A program made the position numbers and the translations under genes. Below are positions 55,764 through 63,934 of a stretch of 64,000 nt of DNA, one piece after another. Position 1 is the stretch's first letter. Every line of letters begins with the position of its first letter. The DNA is taken from contig NZ_BQIP01000019.1 in NCBI RefSeq assembly GCF_021602585.1, positions 62,001 to 126,000 on the forward strand. The letters run 5' to 3'. Under the pieces are notes generated by a model, which saw only the letters and a list, made by a program, of their open reading frames with translations, did not search any database and was not told where the DNA came from. The DNA is from Pseudomonas faucium. Lineage in GTDB: Bacteria > Pseudomonadota > Gammaproteobacteria > Pseudomonadales > Pseudomonadaceae.

Positions 55764-56822
55764 TTACTGGTTCAGCTCACGCAAGCTGGTCATGTCGATC
55801 ACGAAACGGTACTTCACGTCATTGTGCTGCAGGCGTTCGAAGGCCTGGTTGATGTCCTGGATCGCGATCATCTCGCAGCTGGGCAGCACCTGGTGCTCGG
55901 CGCAGAACGCCAGCAGCTCCTGGATCGCCTGGATGCCGCCGATCAGCGAGCCGGCCAGGGTGCGGTTGTTGCGGATCAGCAAGCCGCCGTGGATCGGCTC
56001 CAGCGGCTCGATCGCCCCCACCAGCACCATCACCCCCTCGCGGCCGAGCAGCATCAGATAGGGGTTGACGTCGTGCCGGCTGGGGATGGTGTCGATGATG
56101 AAGGCAAAGGCATTGGCCGCCGCGGCCATGGCCGCGCTGTCACGCGACAGCAGCACATGCTTGGCGCCCAGCGCGCGGGCATCCTCGGCCTTGCCCGGCG
56201 AGCTGGTGATCACCGTGACCTCGGCGCCCAGCGCCACGCCCAGCTTCACCGCCAGGTGGCCAAGCCCGCCAAGGCCCACCACCGCCATTTTCGTGCCCTT
56301 GCCGACGTTGTAGCGGCGCATCGGGTTCCACACGGTGATGCCGGCACACAGCAGCGGCGCGGCGTAGCGCGGGTCGAGGCGCCGGGGCATGCGCAGCACG
56401 AACTGCTCGCGCACCACGATGTGCTCGGCGTAGCCGCCGTAGGTGGTATCGCCTGTGTGGCGGTCCTTGCCGTTGTAGGTCGGCGTCGGCCCGTGGGCGC
56501 AGAGTTGCTCCTGGTGGTCGTGGCACGGCGCGCACTGCATGCAGCTGTCGACTTGGCAGCCGACCGCCACCGGGTCGCCGACCTTGAAGCGGCTGACGCC
56601 ACTGCCGACGGCGGTGACGTGGCCGACGATCTCGTGGCCGGGGACGATGGGGTAGAGCGTGTTGTTCCAGTCGTTGTGCACCTGGTGCGCGTCGGAGTGG
56701 CAGACGCCGCAGTAGGCGATGGCGATCGCCACGTCATCGGCGCGCAGCGCGCGCCGCTCGAAACGAAACGGGGTCAGGGGCGAGTGGGCGTCGTGGGCGG
56801 CATAGCCCAGGCAAGTGGTCAT
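55764..56822 (-). CDS. Zinc-dependent NAD(P) alcohol dehydrogenase (YahK/cinnamyl alcohol dehydrogenase type)
   Basis: A 352-residue medium-chain dehydrogenase. Catalytic zinc site: CGVCHSDAHQVHND and GHEIVGHVTAVG; structural zinc site: CMQCAPCHDHQEQLC; coenzyme fold: VVGLGGLGHLAVKLGVALG. It interconverts aldehydes and alcohols, with a preference for bulky or aromatic aldehydes in this subgroup. It is the last gene of the unit luxE-like, luxC-like, adh, starting 57 bp after the reductase stop, which makes it a likely final reductase of the aldehyde made by the LuxC-like enzyme. Start 56822 has AAGGATT upstream. Confidence 0.9.
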   Translation of the reverse strand: MTTCLGYAAHDAHSPLTPFRFERRALRADDVAIAIAYCGVCHSDAHQVHNDWNNTLYPIVPGHEIVGHVTAVGSGVSRFKVGDPVAVGCQVDSCMQCAPCHDHQEQLCAHGPTPTYNGKDRHTGDTTYGGYAEHIVVREQFVLRMPRRLDPRYAAPLLCAGITVWNPMRRYNVGKGTKMAVVGLGGLGHLAVKLGVALGAEVTVITSSPGKAEDARALGAKHVLLSRDSAAMAAAANAFAFIIDTIPSRHDVNPYLMLLGREGVMVLVGAIEPLEPIHGGLLIRNNRTLAGSLIGGIQAIQELLAFCAEHQVLPSCEMIAIQDINQAFERLQHNDVKYRFVIDMTSLRELNQ

Positions 56823-56879
56823 GGTCGAATCCTTGTGCAAGGCCAGGAACAACCCCCGGCAAGGGCCGGGGGAGGGTAT

Positions 56880-58337
56880 TCAGATCGAGGGGCGCAGCCA
56901 GGGCGCCGGGGAGGTTTCGGGCGAGGCGATCTGGTTGACGATCCACTTGCCCATGCGCCGCAGCGGCTCGATGGAGTCTTGCGGGCCGGCCCATTTCAGG
57001 CCTGCCGCGTAGCCCAGCGAAACGATGCGCTGGGCGCCGTACAGCGGCAGGATGTCCTTGAGCTCGTCCTTGATGCTTTCCGGGTACACGCCCACGGTCT
57101 GGGTGTAGGCGTCCACTGCGTCGAGCATTTCGGTCAGCGTGTCGACCGGCACCAGGTTGGCGGTGCGGTCGTCCAGGCGCGGGGCGAACGACACGGCGTC
57201 GGCGGTCTGCGAGCAGATCACCGCGCCTTCGCCATCCAGCCCGCCGATCACCTGGTACCACTCGTCCTCCAGACGCAGGGCGTCGACTTCGGCCTTGAGC
57301 GCCGGGTCGTAGCGCTTGGGCACGGTGCTCAAGGTGTTGGGCAGGGTCTGCATGGCGTCGTAGACGTAGCGGCCAAAGGTGTTGAGCTTGGCAAGGCCGG
57401 CGTCGTCGGTGCCGCTCTGCACGTAGATCACCCGGGCGCATACGCAGGCCTTCTGGTTCAGTGCGCCGATGTCGCTGGCCAGGCGCACGGCGGCCTCGCG
57501 CATGCTCGCTTCGTTGTCGAAGGCGGCCTTGCCGATGATGCTGGCGCTGCGCTTGGGGTCCAGGGAAATCAGCTCCAGGCCCGGCTGCACGTAGCGGGTC
57601 ACGTGCTTCATGGCGTTGTAGCCGCCCCAGGCGACGATCTTTTCCAGGTTCTGCGGCTGGTACAGGCGCTCTTCGAAGGCCTGGTCGCCGCCTTTCCAGT
57701 AAGCCACGCTCAGGTGCCGGGTCAGCGGGTGGTCGGGCGCCATGTCGACCATGGTGCGGGCGATGGCCAGGGCGGTGAACGGGTCGTTGGACGGCGCCTT
57801 GATGATCGCGTCGCTGCGCAGCACCATGTTGCGCAGGATGGTCAGCAGCGACAGCCCGGTGGCGTTGCCGGCGACGATGTGCAGGGTGCGCGCGCCGAAG
57901 CAGCGCACGTCCAGTTCGGTGCCATCGAGCAGGCGCTGCTTGACCCAGCCTTCCAGGTACTTGATGCCCACCGCGTTCTCCACCTGCTCGGTGACCGAGG
58001 CGCGGGTGAGCAGGTGGCGCAGGCCCAGGTAGCTGCCCTTGACCATGCTCGGGGTCACCGGGGCGGTCAGGTACGACAGCTCGCAGGCTTCCTGCAGGAA
58101 CGGGTTGCGGTCGAACTCCAGGCGTTCGCCCAGGGCCTCGCAGTAGTCGAGGATGTCGTCGAAGCTCAGGCTGTACAGGTCGGCCAGCTTTGCCGGGTTG
58201 CCCAGCGGCAGCTGGTCGAGGTACTGGTGCGCGTCCGGGGTCTGGAAGATCAGGTCGCCACCGCGCCCGCCCACGTCGATCAGGTTGTCGGTGATGACCT
58301 TGCCGCGGATGATCATCGGTGCAATCGGTTTGTTCAT
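56880..58337 (-). CDS. LuxC-like acyl-CoA/acyl-enzyme reductase
   Basis: A 485-residue member of the LuxC acyl-CoA reductase family, which reduces an enzyme-bound acyl group with NADPH to the aldehyde. A nucleotide-binding-like segment, LHIVAGNATGLSLLTILRN, is at ~152-170; IIKAPSNDPFTALAIARTM follows, and ALNQKACVCARVIYV carries the expected nucleophile Cys298 (or Cys300). It starts 4 nt after the stop of the LuxE-like ligase gene, the natural partner in luminous bacteria. There are no luxA or luxB luciferase genes here. Acyl chain preference is unknown. Confidence 0.87.
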   Translation of the reverse strand: MNKPIAPMIIRGKVITDNLIDVGGRGGDLIFQTPDAHQYLDQLPLGNPAKLADLYSLSFDDILDYCEALGERLEFDRNPFLQEACELSYLTAPVTPSMVKGSYLGLRHLLTRASVTEQVENAVGIKYLEGWVKQRLLDGTELDVRCFGARTLHIVAGNATGLSLLTILRNMVLRSDAIIKAPSNDPFTALAIARTMVDMAPDHPLTRHLSVAYWKGGDQAFEERLYQPQNLEKIVAWGGYNAMKHVTRYVQPGLELISLDPKRSASIIGKAAFDNEASMREAAVRLASDIGALNQKACVCARVIYVQSGTDDAGLAKLNTFGRYVYDAMQTLPNTLSTVPKRYDPALKAEVDALRLEDEWYQVIGGLDGEGAVICSQTADAVSFAPRLDDRTANLVPVDTLTEMLDAVDAYTQTVGVYPESIKDELKDILPLYGAQRIVSLGYAAGLKWAGPQDSIEPLRRMGKWIVNQIASPETSPAPWLRPSI

Positions 58338-58341
58338 GGGC

Positions 58342-59805
58342 TCAGCCCTCCAGGGTGTTGAGAAAGTCCATCGCCTGGCGATGGGAGTCTTCAGTTGCCG
58401 CGCAGGTGATCTTGTCGTCGCCGCCGTTGAGCTCGCTGTAGCGCTGGATCGGCCCGACCACGTAGCGGCTCGGCCGGCCGCAACTGCATGGTTGGTCCCA
58501 CTCCACGGTGATTTCGTCGCCGGTGATGAAGCCGCCCCAGCGGAACTCGGCGCCCAGGTCGAAGAACGCCGCGCGCCCGGTGACGCGGCCCTGGCGCGGC
58601 AGTGGCTTGCTGGTGTCGGGGTCGAGCTGGAAGGGGATCACCGTGGGGGCGAAGTGGAAATGGCCGGCCTCGCAGCGCGCATGGGCGCCGCCGACCACCT
58701 CGGACATGGCGTAGGACTCGTTCAAGGTGCGCGCCCCGGTGAAGCGCAGCACGTCCTCGCGCCAGCCCTCAGGCTGCACCACGCCCTTGCCGCCCCCGGC
58801 GGTGTGCACGAACGAATCGGGGTGGAACACGCCTTCCAGGCCCCGTTCAAGGCCCGCCTTGGCCATGCTGTGCAGCAGGTTCCAGGTGGCGCCGATGTAC
58901 ACCCGCTGGCCCTTGAGCTGGGTTGCCATGCGGTCGAAGAAGGCCGCCAGGTGCTGGGGCATTTCGGCCTGCAACTGGTCGAAGGCCTTTTTCTTTTCCA
59001 GCAGCTGCGGGCTGATCACCAGGCGGTCGAGGGTACCTTTGGATTGCGCGGCGCGCAGCTTGGCGCCCAGGTGCAGCACGTCGGTGCTGAGGGTGGTGGG
59101 GTAGGCGGCATGGAAGTGCGATTCGCTCGGCAGCAGCGCCGGGATCATCGCCGCGTGCACCCGCACATGGCTCAGGTAGCCCTTGCGGTAGTAGGGGTAG
59201 ATGGTGTGCAGGTTGGGTTGCGGGGTGTCGGGGTTGTCCATGTTCCACACCACCATCTTGCGCAGCTGGGCGAACTTGTCCCATTCGTGCACGCCCTGGG
59301 GCAGGAACGACAAGGTGCCGGAGGTGCCCGAGGTGTGGCTGATGCGCAGCTGCGGCACGCCTTCATCCATGGTCTGGAACCAGTCGTCCAGGCCTTGGCA
59401 GTCGCTGACGTTGACCGCCGCGATGGCCTCGGCGACCTCGGGCGTCACCAGCTTGCCCAGCCATTTGTTGATCTGCGCGTAGCTGCGTTTTTCCAGCAGC
59501 GAAGGCGGGTAGGACTTGTACACGGTGTGCTCGAACAGCAGCGGTACCACGTCGTCGAGCTGGTCGATGCGCTCCACGCCCTGGGCATCGGCGAGCTTTT
59601 TCAGGACCGGGATGCGCTGGCGCAGGGCGGCGAAGCGCTGCTTGAGGCCGCTGAGCTGCAAGGCGTCGATCTCGGCGCGGGGCAGGTGGTTCCAGGCGTG
59701 CTGGGAGTAGTTGACCAACGCTGCCGGATCGTTCAGCAACAGCTGGGTTTTTTGTTCTATCGACAGGGGGGCAGTGGGCATATTCGGGCTCGCTGTTCGA
59801 CTCAT
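58342..59805 (-). CDS. LuxE/PaaK-like acyl-adenylating ligase
   Basis: A ~487-residue member of the LuxE/PaaK group of adenylate-forming enzymes. The P-loop-like RISHTSGTSGTLSFLPQG is at ~154-171, and the C-terminal part has WGGFITGDEITVEW and a CSCGRPSRYVVG knuckle reminiscent of PaaK. It should activate a free carboxylic acid with ATP and hand it to the LuxC-like reductase encoded 4 nt downstream. It is longer than LuxE (~370). Start uncertain: ATG 59805 or 59781, neither with a strong ribosome site. Confidence 0.8.
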   Translation of the reverse strand: MSRTASPNMPTAPLSIEQKTQLLLNDPAALVNYSQHAWNHLPRAEIDALQLSGLKQRFAALRQRIPVLKKLADAQGVERIDQLDDVVPLLFEHTVYKSYPPSLLEKRSYAQINKWLGKLVTPEVAEAIAAVNVSDCQGLDDWFQTMDEGVPQLRISHTSGTSGTLSFLPQGVHEWDKFAQLRKMVVWNMDNPDTPQPNLHTIYPYYRKGYLSHVRVHAAMIPALLPSESHFHAAYPTTLSTDVLHLGAKLRAAQSKGTLDRLVISPQLLEKKKAFDQLQAEMPQHLAAFFDRMATQLKGQRVYIGATWNLLHSMAKAGLERGLEGVFHPDSFVHTAGGGKGVVQPEGWREDVLRFTGARTLNESYAMSEVVGGAHARCEAGHFHFAPTVIPFQLDPDTSKPLPRQGRVTGRAAFFDLGAEFRWGGFITGDEITVEWDQPCSCGRPSRYVVGPIQRYSELNGGDDKITCAATEDSHRQAMDFLNTLEG

Positions 59806-60015
59806 GGGATCCGGCCGGGCCGGAGAGAAAGTGCGGCCCAAACATAGCAATGGCGAGTGCCGATTTGTTCCGGATTCCGGGTGTCGAGATGCACGCCTAA
59901 CGCATTGAAAATAAAGTAAAAAAAAGAACATCAAGAACGCTGGATGGAGGCCATTCCGGATTCGATTTCAGCCTGCCGGGCAAAGGCGAAAGCCGGCTTA
60001 GACTGAGCCTCGCCC

Positions 60016-60031
60016 ACTCATTTCAATGAGT
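60016..60031. promoter_or_regulatory. Perfect dyad in the divergent acyl-reductase promoter region
   Basis: ACTCATTTCAATGAGT is a 7-bp perfect inverted repeat with a 2-nt centre, 40 bp upstream of the iron alcohol dehydrogenase start, in the 266-bp region between the two divergent units. Size and symmetry fit a TetR-family operator; the TetR gene at 61724 is the obvious candidate. The rest of the region is partly A-rich (59908-59930) and probably holds both promoters. Confidence 0.4.
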
Positions 60032-60071
60032 GCGCAGCTGGCCCATTCCGAGCGCAATTCGAGAGGCTTTC

Positions 60072-61223
60072 ATGTTGAAAATGCTATTTCAGACCACGCC
60101 TTCACTGATCATCGAGCGCGGTGCTTCGGCACGGCTTGCCGAGCATGTGCGGGCCAAGGGGTGCAAGTCGGTGTTGCTGGTGACCGATGCGGGGGTTGTC
60201 GGGGCGCGGTTGCTGGATGCGCTGCTCGCCGGGCTGCAAGGCGCGGGGATCGCCGTGCAGGTATTCGACCAGGTGCAGGCCGACCCGCCGGAACCGGTGA
60301 TCCTGGCGGCGGTGGCGGCCGCCAGGGCCTGTGGTGCCGATTGCGTGGTCGGGGTGGGCGGTGGCAGTTCGCTGGATGCCGCCAAGCTCGCTGCGCTGTT
60401 GGCCTGCAGCGGCGAGTCGTTGAGCCAGGTGTATGGCATCAACCAGGCCAAGGGGCCGCGCCTGCCGCTGATCCTGCTGCCGACCACGGCCGGCACCGGT
60501 TCGGAAGTGACCTCGGTGTCGGTGGTGACCACTGCCGGCGGCGAGAAGAACGTGGTCTATTCGCCCTTGCTGTTCCCCGACCTGGCCGTGCTCGACGCCG
60601 AGCTCACCCTCGGCCTGCCGGCCCCGGTCACGGCCGCGACCGGGATCGATGCCATGGTCCATGCCATCGAAGCCTTCACCACCCGCAATCTGAAGAACCC
60701 GCTGTCCGACTGCCTGGCCCGCGAGGCGCTGCGGTTGCTGGCTGGCAGCCTGTTCCAGGCCTGCCGCCAGGGTGACGACGTGCAGGCCCGCGAGCAGATG
60801 CTGCTGGGCGCCTGCCTGGCCGGCATGGCCTTTGCCAACGCCCCGGTGGCGGCGGTGCATGCACTGGCCTATCCGCTCGGCGCCCGCTTCCACATCCCCC
60901 ACGGGCTGTCCAATGCGCTGGTGCTGGGGCCGGTGATGCGTTTCAACCTGCCGGTGGTGGCGCCGCTGTACGCGCAGTTGGCCGATATCGTGATGCCTGG
61001 GTTGCGTGGCAGTGAGGTTGACAAGGCCACGGCACTGGCCGACTACCTGGGCGGCCTGGCCGGCGAGCTGGGCCTGGCCACGCGGCTGAGCGAGCAGGGC
61101 ATCGCCGAGGCCGACCTCGAGGCGCTGGCCCAGGATGCGATCAAGCAGCAGCGCCTGCTGGGCAACAACCCGCGTGAACTGCATCTTGCCGATGTGCGGG
61201 CGATCTACAGGGAAATCCTGTGA
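60072..61223 (+). CDS. Iron-containing (group III) alcohol dehydrogenase
   Basis: A 383-residue Fe-ADH. The NAD(P) site is CVVGVGGGSSLDAAKLAALL (~94-113). The metal-binding region has TGIDAMVHAIEAF and AVHALAYPLGARFHIPHGLS, which supply the Asp/His ligands. The ATG at 60072 follows GAGAGG and gives the family start MLKMLFQTTPSLI; an upstream ATG at 60030 is less likely. It is the first gene of the unit facing away from the LuxE/LuxC-like genes and overlaps the thioesterase gene by 4 nt, so a second aldehyde/alcohol step in the same pathway is likely. Confidence 0.9.
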   Translation: MLKMLFQTTPSLIIERGASARLAEHVRAKGCKSVLLVTDAGVVGARLLDALLAGLQGAGIAVQVFDQVQADPPEPVILAAVAAARACGADCVVGVGGGSSLDAAKLAALLACSGESLSQVYGINQAKGPRLPLILLPTTAGTGSEVTSVSVVTTAGGEKNVVYSPLLFPDLAVLDAELTLGLPAPVTAATGIDAMVHAIEAFTTRNLKNPLSDCLAREALRLLAGSLFQACRQGDDVQAREQMLLGACLAGMAFANAPVAAVHALAYPLGARFHIPHGLSNALVLGPVMRFNLPVVAPLYAQLADIVMPGLRGSEVDKATALADYLGGLAGELGLATRLSEQGIAEADLEALAQDAIKQQRLLGNNPRELHLADVRAIYREIL

Positions 61224-61654
61224 GCAAGCCGGCGCGGCCCAGCCGCGAGGCCTTCCGCCATTTCACCCAGGTGCCGACGCGCTTTGGCGACAACGATGCC
61301 TACGGGCATGTGAACAACGTGGCGTACTACGGCTACTGCGAAACGGCGATCACCACCTTTCTGGTCGAGCAGGGCACCCTGGACATCGCCAGCAGCCCGG
61401 TGATCGGGTTGATCGTCAATTCCGGCTGCAGCTACTTCGCGCCGCTGGGTTTCCCCGACCGGGTCGAGGTGGGCATGAAGATCGCCCACCTGGGCAACAG
61501 CAGTGCGCGTTACGAGCTGGCGCTGTTTCGTAACCACGAGCCGCTGGCGGCGGCGGCGGCCCACGTGGTCTACGTGTACGTCGAGCGTGCCAGCAACCGC
61601 GCGGTGCCGATCCCGGGCCGGGTGCGTGACAAGCTGGCCCTGCTGCTCGACTGA
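61220..61654 (+). CDS. Hotdog-fold acyl-CoA thioesterase (4HBT/YbgC-like)
   Basis: A 144-residue single hotdog-domain thioesterase. RFGDNDAYGHVNNVAYYGYC contains the 4HBT signature with the catalytic Asp and the following G-H-VNN. The later SGCSYFAPLGFPDRVEVGMK strand pair is typical. It would hydrolyse acyl-CoA to free acid, the substrate of the nearby LuxE-like ligase, by analogy with LuxD in luxCDE. The start is GTG at 61220, overlapping the upstream stop by 4 nt (GTGA). Exact acyl specificity is not predictable. Confidence 0.87.
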   Translation: MSKPARPSREAFRHFTQVPTRFGDNDAYGHVNNVAYYGYCETAITTFLVEQGTLDIASSPVIGLIVNSGCSYFAPLGFPDRVEVGMKIAHLGNSSARYELALFRNHEPLAAAAAHVVYVYVERASNRAVPIPGRVRDKLALLLD

Positions 61655-61723
61655 TCGCATACTCCGGGTGCTGCCCGCCGGTTTGCCAAGGTGGCGCTGG
61701 GCAGCATTGTGGAGAGACGACAG

Positions 61724-62377
61724 ATGATCAAGGCAGACAAGCCGGGCGTGCAGGTGGCGATCCCGGCGCAGCCGCGCAAGGAGCCGCGCCAGGCACGCTC
61801 GGTGGCGCTGGTCACGGCGCTCAAGCAGGCCGGCCGGCAAATTCTCGAGAGCGAAGGGCGCGAAGCCTTGAGCGCGCTGCGCCTGGCGGAAGATTCAGGG
61901 GTGGCGATCAGCTCGATCTACGAATATTTCCCGACCATGGAATCGCTGATCGCGGCGGTGTTCGACGATTACCGCAGCGAGGCACGGCGCGGGTTGTACG
62001 CCGACATCATGGCGCTACCCGCTGGCACCACGCTGCTCGATGGCATCTTGCTGGCGTTGCGCGCCGTGCTCGCCGCGCACCACAAGAAAACCCTCTACGA
62101 CCCAGCGTTCAGCGTGCGCTCCACCCACTACGACGAGCTGGTGCGCCTGGATGTGGTCAAGGCCAAGCAGATATGGAGCGCCACCGCCAGCTCGGCGCTG
62201 ATGCAGCGCTTTGCCGATGAAATCCGCGTCAAGGACCGGGCCAAGGCCGAGTTCCTGGTGTACCAGACCTGGTCGGCACTGCCGCGGGCCATGCTGCTGG
62301 AGCGCCCTGGCTACCTGACCGACCCGGACACCCCGCAACTGCTGGCGCGTATGCTGCACGCCATGCTTACCCAGTGA
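61724..62377 (+). CDS. TetR-family regulator of the acyl-reductase locus
   Basis: A 217-residue TetR protein with N-terminal HTH at ~30-75 (ALSALRLAEDSGVAISSIYE, YFPTMESLIAAVFDDYR) and a helical ligand domain. The ATG at 61724 follows GGAGAGA. It is the third gene of the alcohol dehydrogenase-thioesterase unit, 69 bp after the thioesterase stop. TetR regulators in such a position usually repress their own operon and the divergent one, with an acyl or aldehyde ligand. Confidence 0.87.
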   Translation: MIKADKPGVQVAIPAQPRKEPRQARSVALVTALKQAGRQILESEGREALSALRLAEDSGVAISSIYEYFPTMESLIAAVFDDYRSEARRGLYADIMALPAGTTLLDGILLALRAVLAAHHKKTLYDPAFSVRSTHYDELVRLDVVKAKQIWSATASSALMQRFADEIRVKDRAKAEFLVYQTWSALPRAMLLERPGYLTDPDTPQLLARMLHAMLTQ

Positions 62378-62394
62378 GGTTGGGGGTGCCTTTT

Positions 62395-62430
62395 GAGGCC
62401 CCATCGCCGGCAAGCCGGCTCCCACAGGTA
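62395..62430. repeat. Single type A REP between tetR and ridA
   Basis: CATCGCCGGCAAGCCGGCTC with the CCCACAGG tail, unpaired, in the 76-bp gap between convergent genes. Confidence 0.85.
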
Positions 62431-62453
62431 CCTCACAGCGCTCAAGGCCTGTA

Positions 62454-62813
62454 TCAGCCTTTGGCGGCCATCGCGGTCACTTCCACGCGCATCTGCGGGT
62501 AGGCCAGCGCCGCCACGCCCACGGCGGCACGCACCGGCCACGGCTTGCTGAAGAAGCGCTGGTACACCTCGTTGAAGGCGGCGCGGTCGGCCATGTCGGT
62601 GAGGTAGATGGTCAGGTGCATGACCCGGTCCATGCCGCTGCCGGCCTTTTCCAGGGCGTCTTTCAATGCCTGCAGGGTGCTTTCGCTCTGCTGCACGATA
62701 TCGGCCTCGATATCGGCGGGAATCTGCGTGGTGACGAGAATGCCGTTGAACTCGGCGACGTCGGAGGAAATCGACTCGGCGTCGGAATCGGGGGTGAAGA
62801 CGAGGTTTGCCAT
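62454..62813 (-). CDS. RidA/YjgF-family protein
   Basis: A 119-residue RidA-superfamily protein. NGILVTTQIPADIEADIVQQ, then ALKDALEKAGSGMDRVMHLT and the closing PWPVRAAVGVAALAYPQMRV with the conserved Arg that binds the substrate carboxylate in RidA. Family members hydrolyse reactive enamines/imines from PLP enzymes to keto acids and ammonia. Typical RidA has ~128 residues; this belongs to a related subgroup, so its imine substrate may differ. It is monocistronic and divergent from trmK. Confidence 0.87.
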   Translation of the reverse strand: MANLVFTPDSDAESISSDVAEFNGILVTTQIPADIEADIVQQSESTLQALKDALEKAGSGMDRVMHLTIYLTDMADRAAFNEVYQRFFSKPWPVRAAVGVAALAYPQMRVEVTAMAAKG

Positions 62814-62961
62814 GGAATGTTTGCCTTGCAACGGAAGGAAAGCCGCAAGCCTACGCGAGCACGGCGCAGCGGTCGAGCCAGCGCCACCGTTTGGCCCGCG
62901 CACGTTGTAATAGCGCGCCCCGGCGGTCAGAATCGCGCCGATTGTGAAGAAGGGGTTTGAG

Positions 62962-63660
62962 TTGAACGAACAGACATTGTCGATGCGCCTGGAGCGTGTG
63001 GCGGCCCATGTGCCGCAGGGCGCGCGCCTGGCCGACATCGGCTCGGACCACGGCTACCTGCCGGTGGCCCTGGCGCTGCGTGGGGTGATCGAGGCGGGCG
63101 TGGCCGGTGAAGTGGCGCAGACGCCGTATGCCTCGGCCCAGCGCAACGTGCGCCGCAACGGCCTGGAGCAGCGCATCAGCGTGCGCCTGGCCGACGGCCT
63201 GGCAGCGATCCAGGCGCAAGACCGCATCACGGCGGTGAGCCTGTGCGGCATGGGTGGCAAGACCATGTGCGAGATTCTCGAGCGCGGCAAGCAGCACCTG
63301 GGCGGCCACCCGCGCCTGATCCTCAACCCCAACGGCGACGAGCGCGAGCTGCGCGGCTGGCTGATGGCCAACGGGTACCGCATCGTGAGTGAAGAGTTGC
63401 TGCGCGAGAACCGTTTCGACTACGAGATCATCGTGGCCGAGCCGGCAGCGGGTGAGGCGGCCTACAGCGCCGAAGAGCTGTACTTCGGCCCGCTGCTGAT
63501 GCGCGAGAAGAGCCCGGCATTCCTCACCAAGTGGCAGCGCATGCTGCGCCAGAAACAACAGACCCTGGCCAACTTCGAGCGCGCGCGTGACGCCGTCCCG
63601 CAGGCAAAACGCGACGACTTCGCCCGGCAGATCGGCTGGATCAACCAGGTGCTGGCCTGA
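62962..63660 (+). CDS. trmK: tRNA (adenine-N1)-methyltransferase TrmK family
   Basis: A 232-residue SAM-dependent Rossmann methyltransferase. SAM motif I is RLADIGSDHGYLPVALALRG (~22-41); the later LCGMGGKTMCEILERG and LILNPNGDERELRGWL (with the NPNG variant of the N-PP-type site) match the TrmK family, which methylates N1 of A22 in tRNA. The start is TTG at 62962 after GAAGAAGGGG; a GTG at 62944 would add six residues and remove the ribosome site. The modification target in Pseudomonas is assumed from the family. Confidence 0.87.
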   Translation: MNEQTLSMRLERVAAHVPQGARLADIGSDHGYLPVALALRGVIEAGVAGEVAQTPYASAQRNVRRNGLEQRISVRLADGLAAIQAQDRITAVSLCGMGGKTMCEILERGKQHLGGHPRLILNPNGDERELRGWLMANGYRIVSEELLRENRFDYEIIVAEPAAGEAAYSAEELYFGPLLMREKSPAFLTKWQRMLRQKQQTLANFERARDAVPQAKRDDFARQIGWINQVLA

Positions 63661-63661
63661 G

Positions 63662-63934
63662 TTACAGCTGCGAGCAGTTGCCCATCTGGCGGTAGTCGAC
63701 TTCGCGGGTCTGGCCCTGGTGGTCGACATAGACCATGTGCGCGGTGCCGACCTGGCAGTCGGCGGCGTTGCTGGCCGGGGTGATGGAAATGACCTTGGCC
63801 ACGTCCAGCGGCATGCCGTATTCGTAGGTGTCGCTGTTGGCCACCGGCTGGTTGCCGGCCGTGTCGGCCAGGGCGCCGAACGAGGCGAGCAGGGTAGTCA
63901 GGGCAAGCACGGCAATCGAGCGGGGGGTGTTCAT
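63662..63934 (-). CDS. Small secreted DUF2790 protein
   Basis: A 90-residue periplasmic protein of the DUF2790 family, common in Pseudomonas in several paralogues. Signal peptide ~1-23 (IAVLALTTLLASFGALA). The mature part has the family pattern YEYGMPLDVAKVISI, then CQVGTAHMVYVDHQG and YRQMGNC, with two cysteines that could form a disulphide. Function unknown. Its stop is 1 bp from that of trmK, to which it is convergent. The last 66 bases of the window are its AT-rich upstream region. Confidence 0.88.
   Translation of the reverse strand: MNTPRSIAVLALTTLLASFGALADTAGNQPVANSDTYEYGMPLDVAKVISITPASNAADCQVGTAHMVYVDHQGQTREVDYRQMGNCSQL

Noticed and set aside
54927-58361. An 1144-codon open frame on the plus strand crossing the AraC, alcohol dehydrogenase and LuxC-like genes
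   Set aside because: It spans three conserved genes in antisense, is rich in H, Q, V, A, G and R, and has no recognisable domain; a GC-rich shadow.
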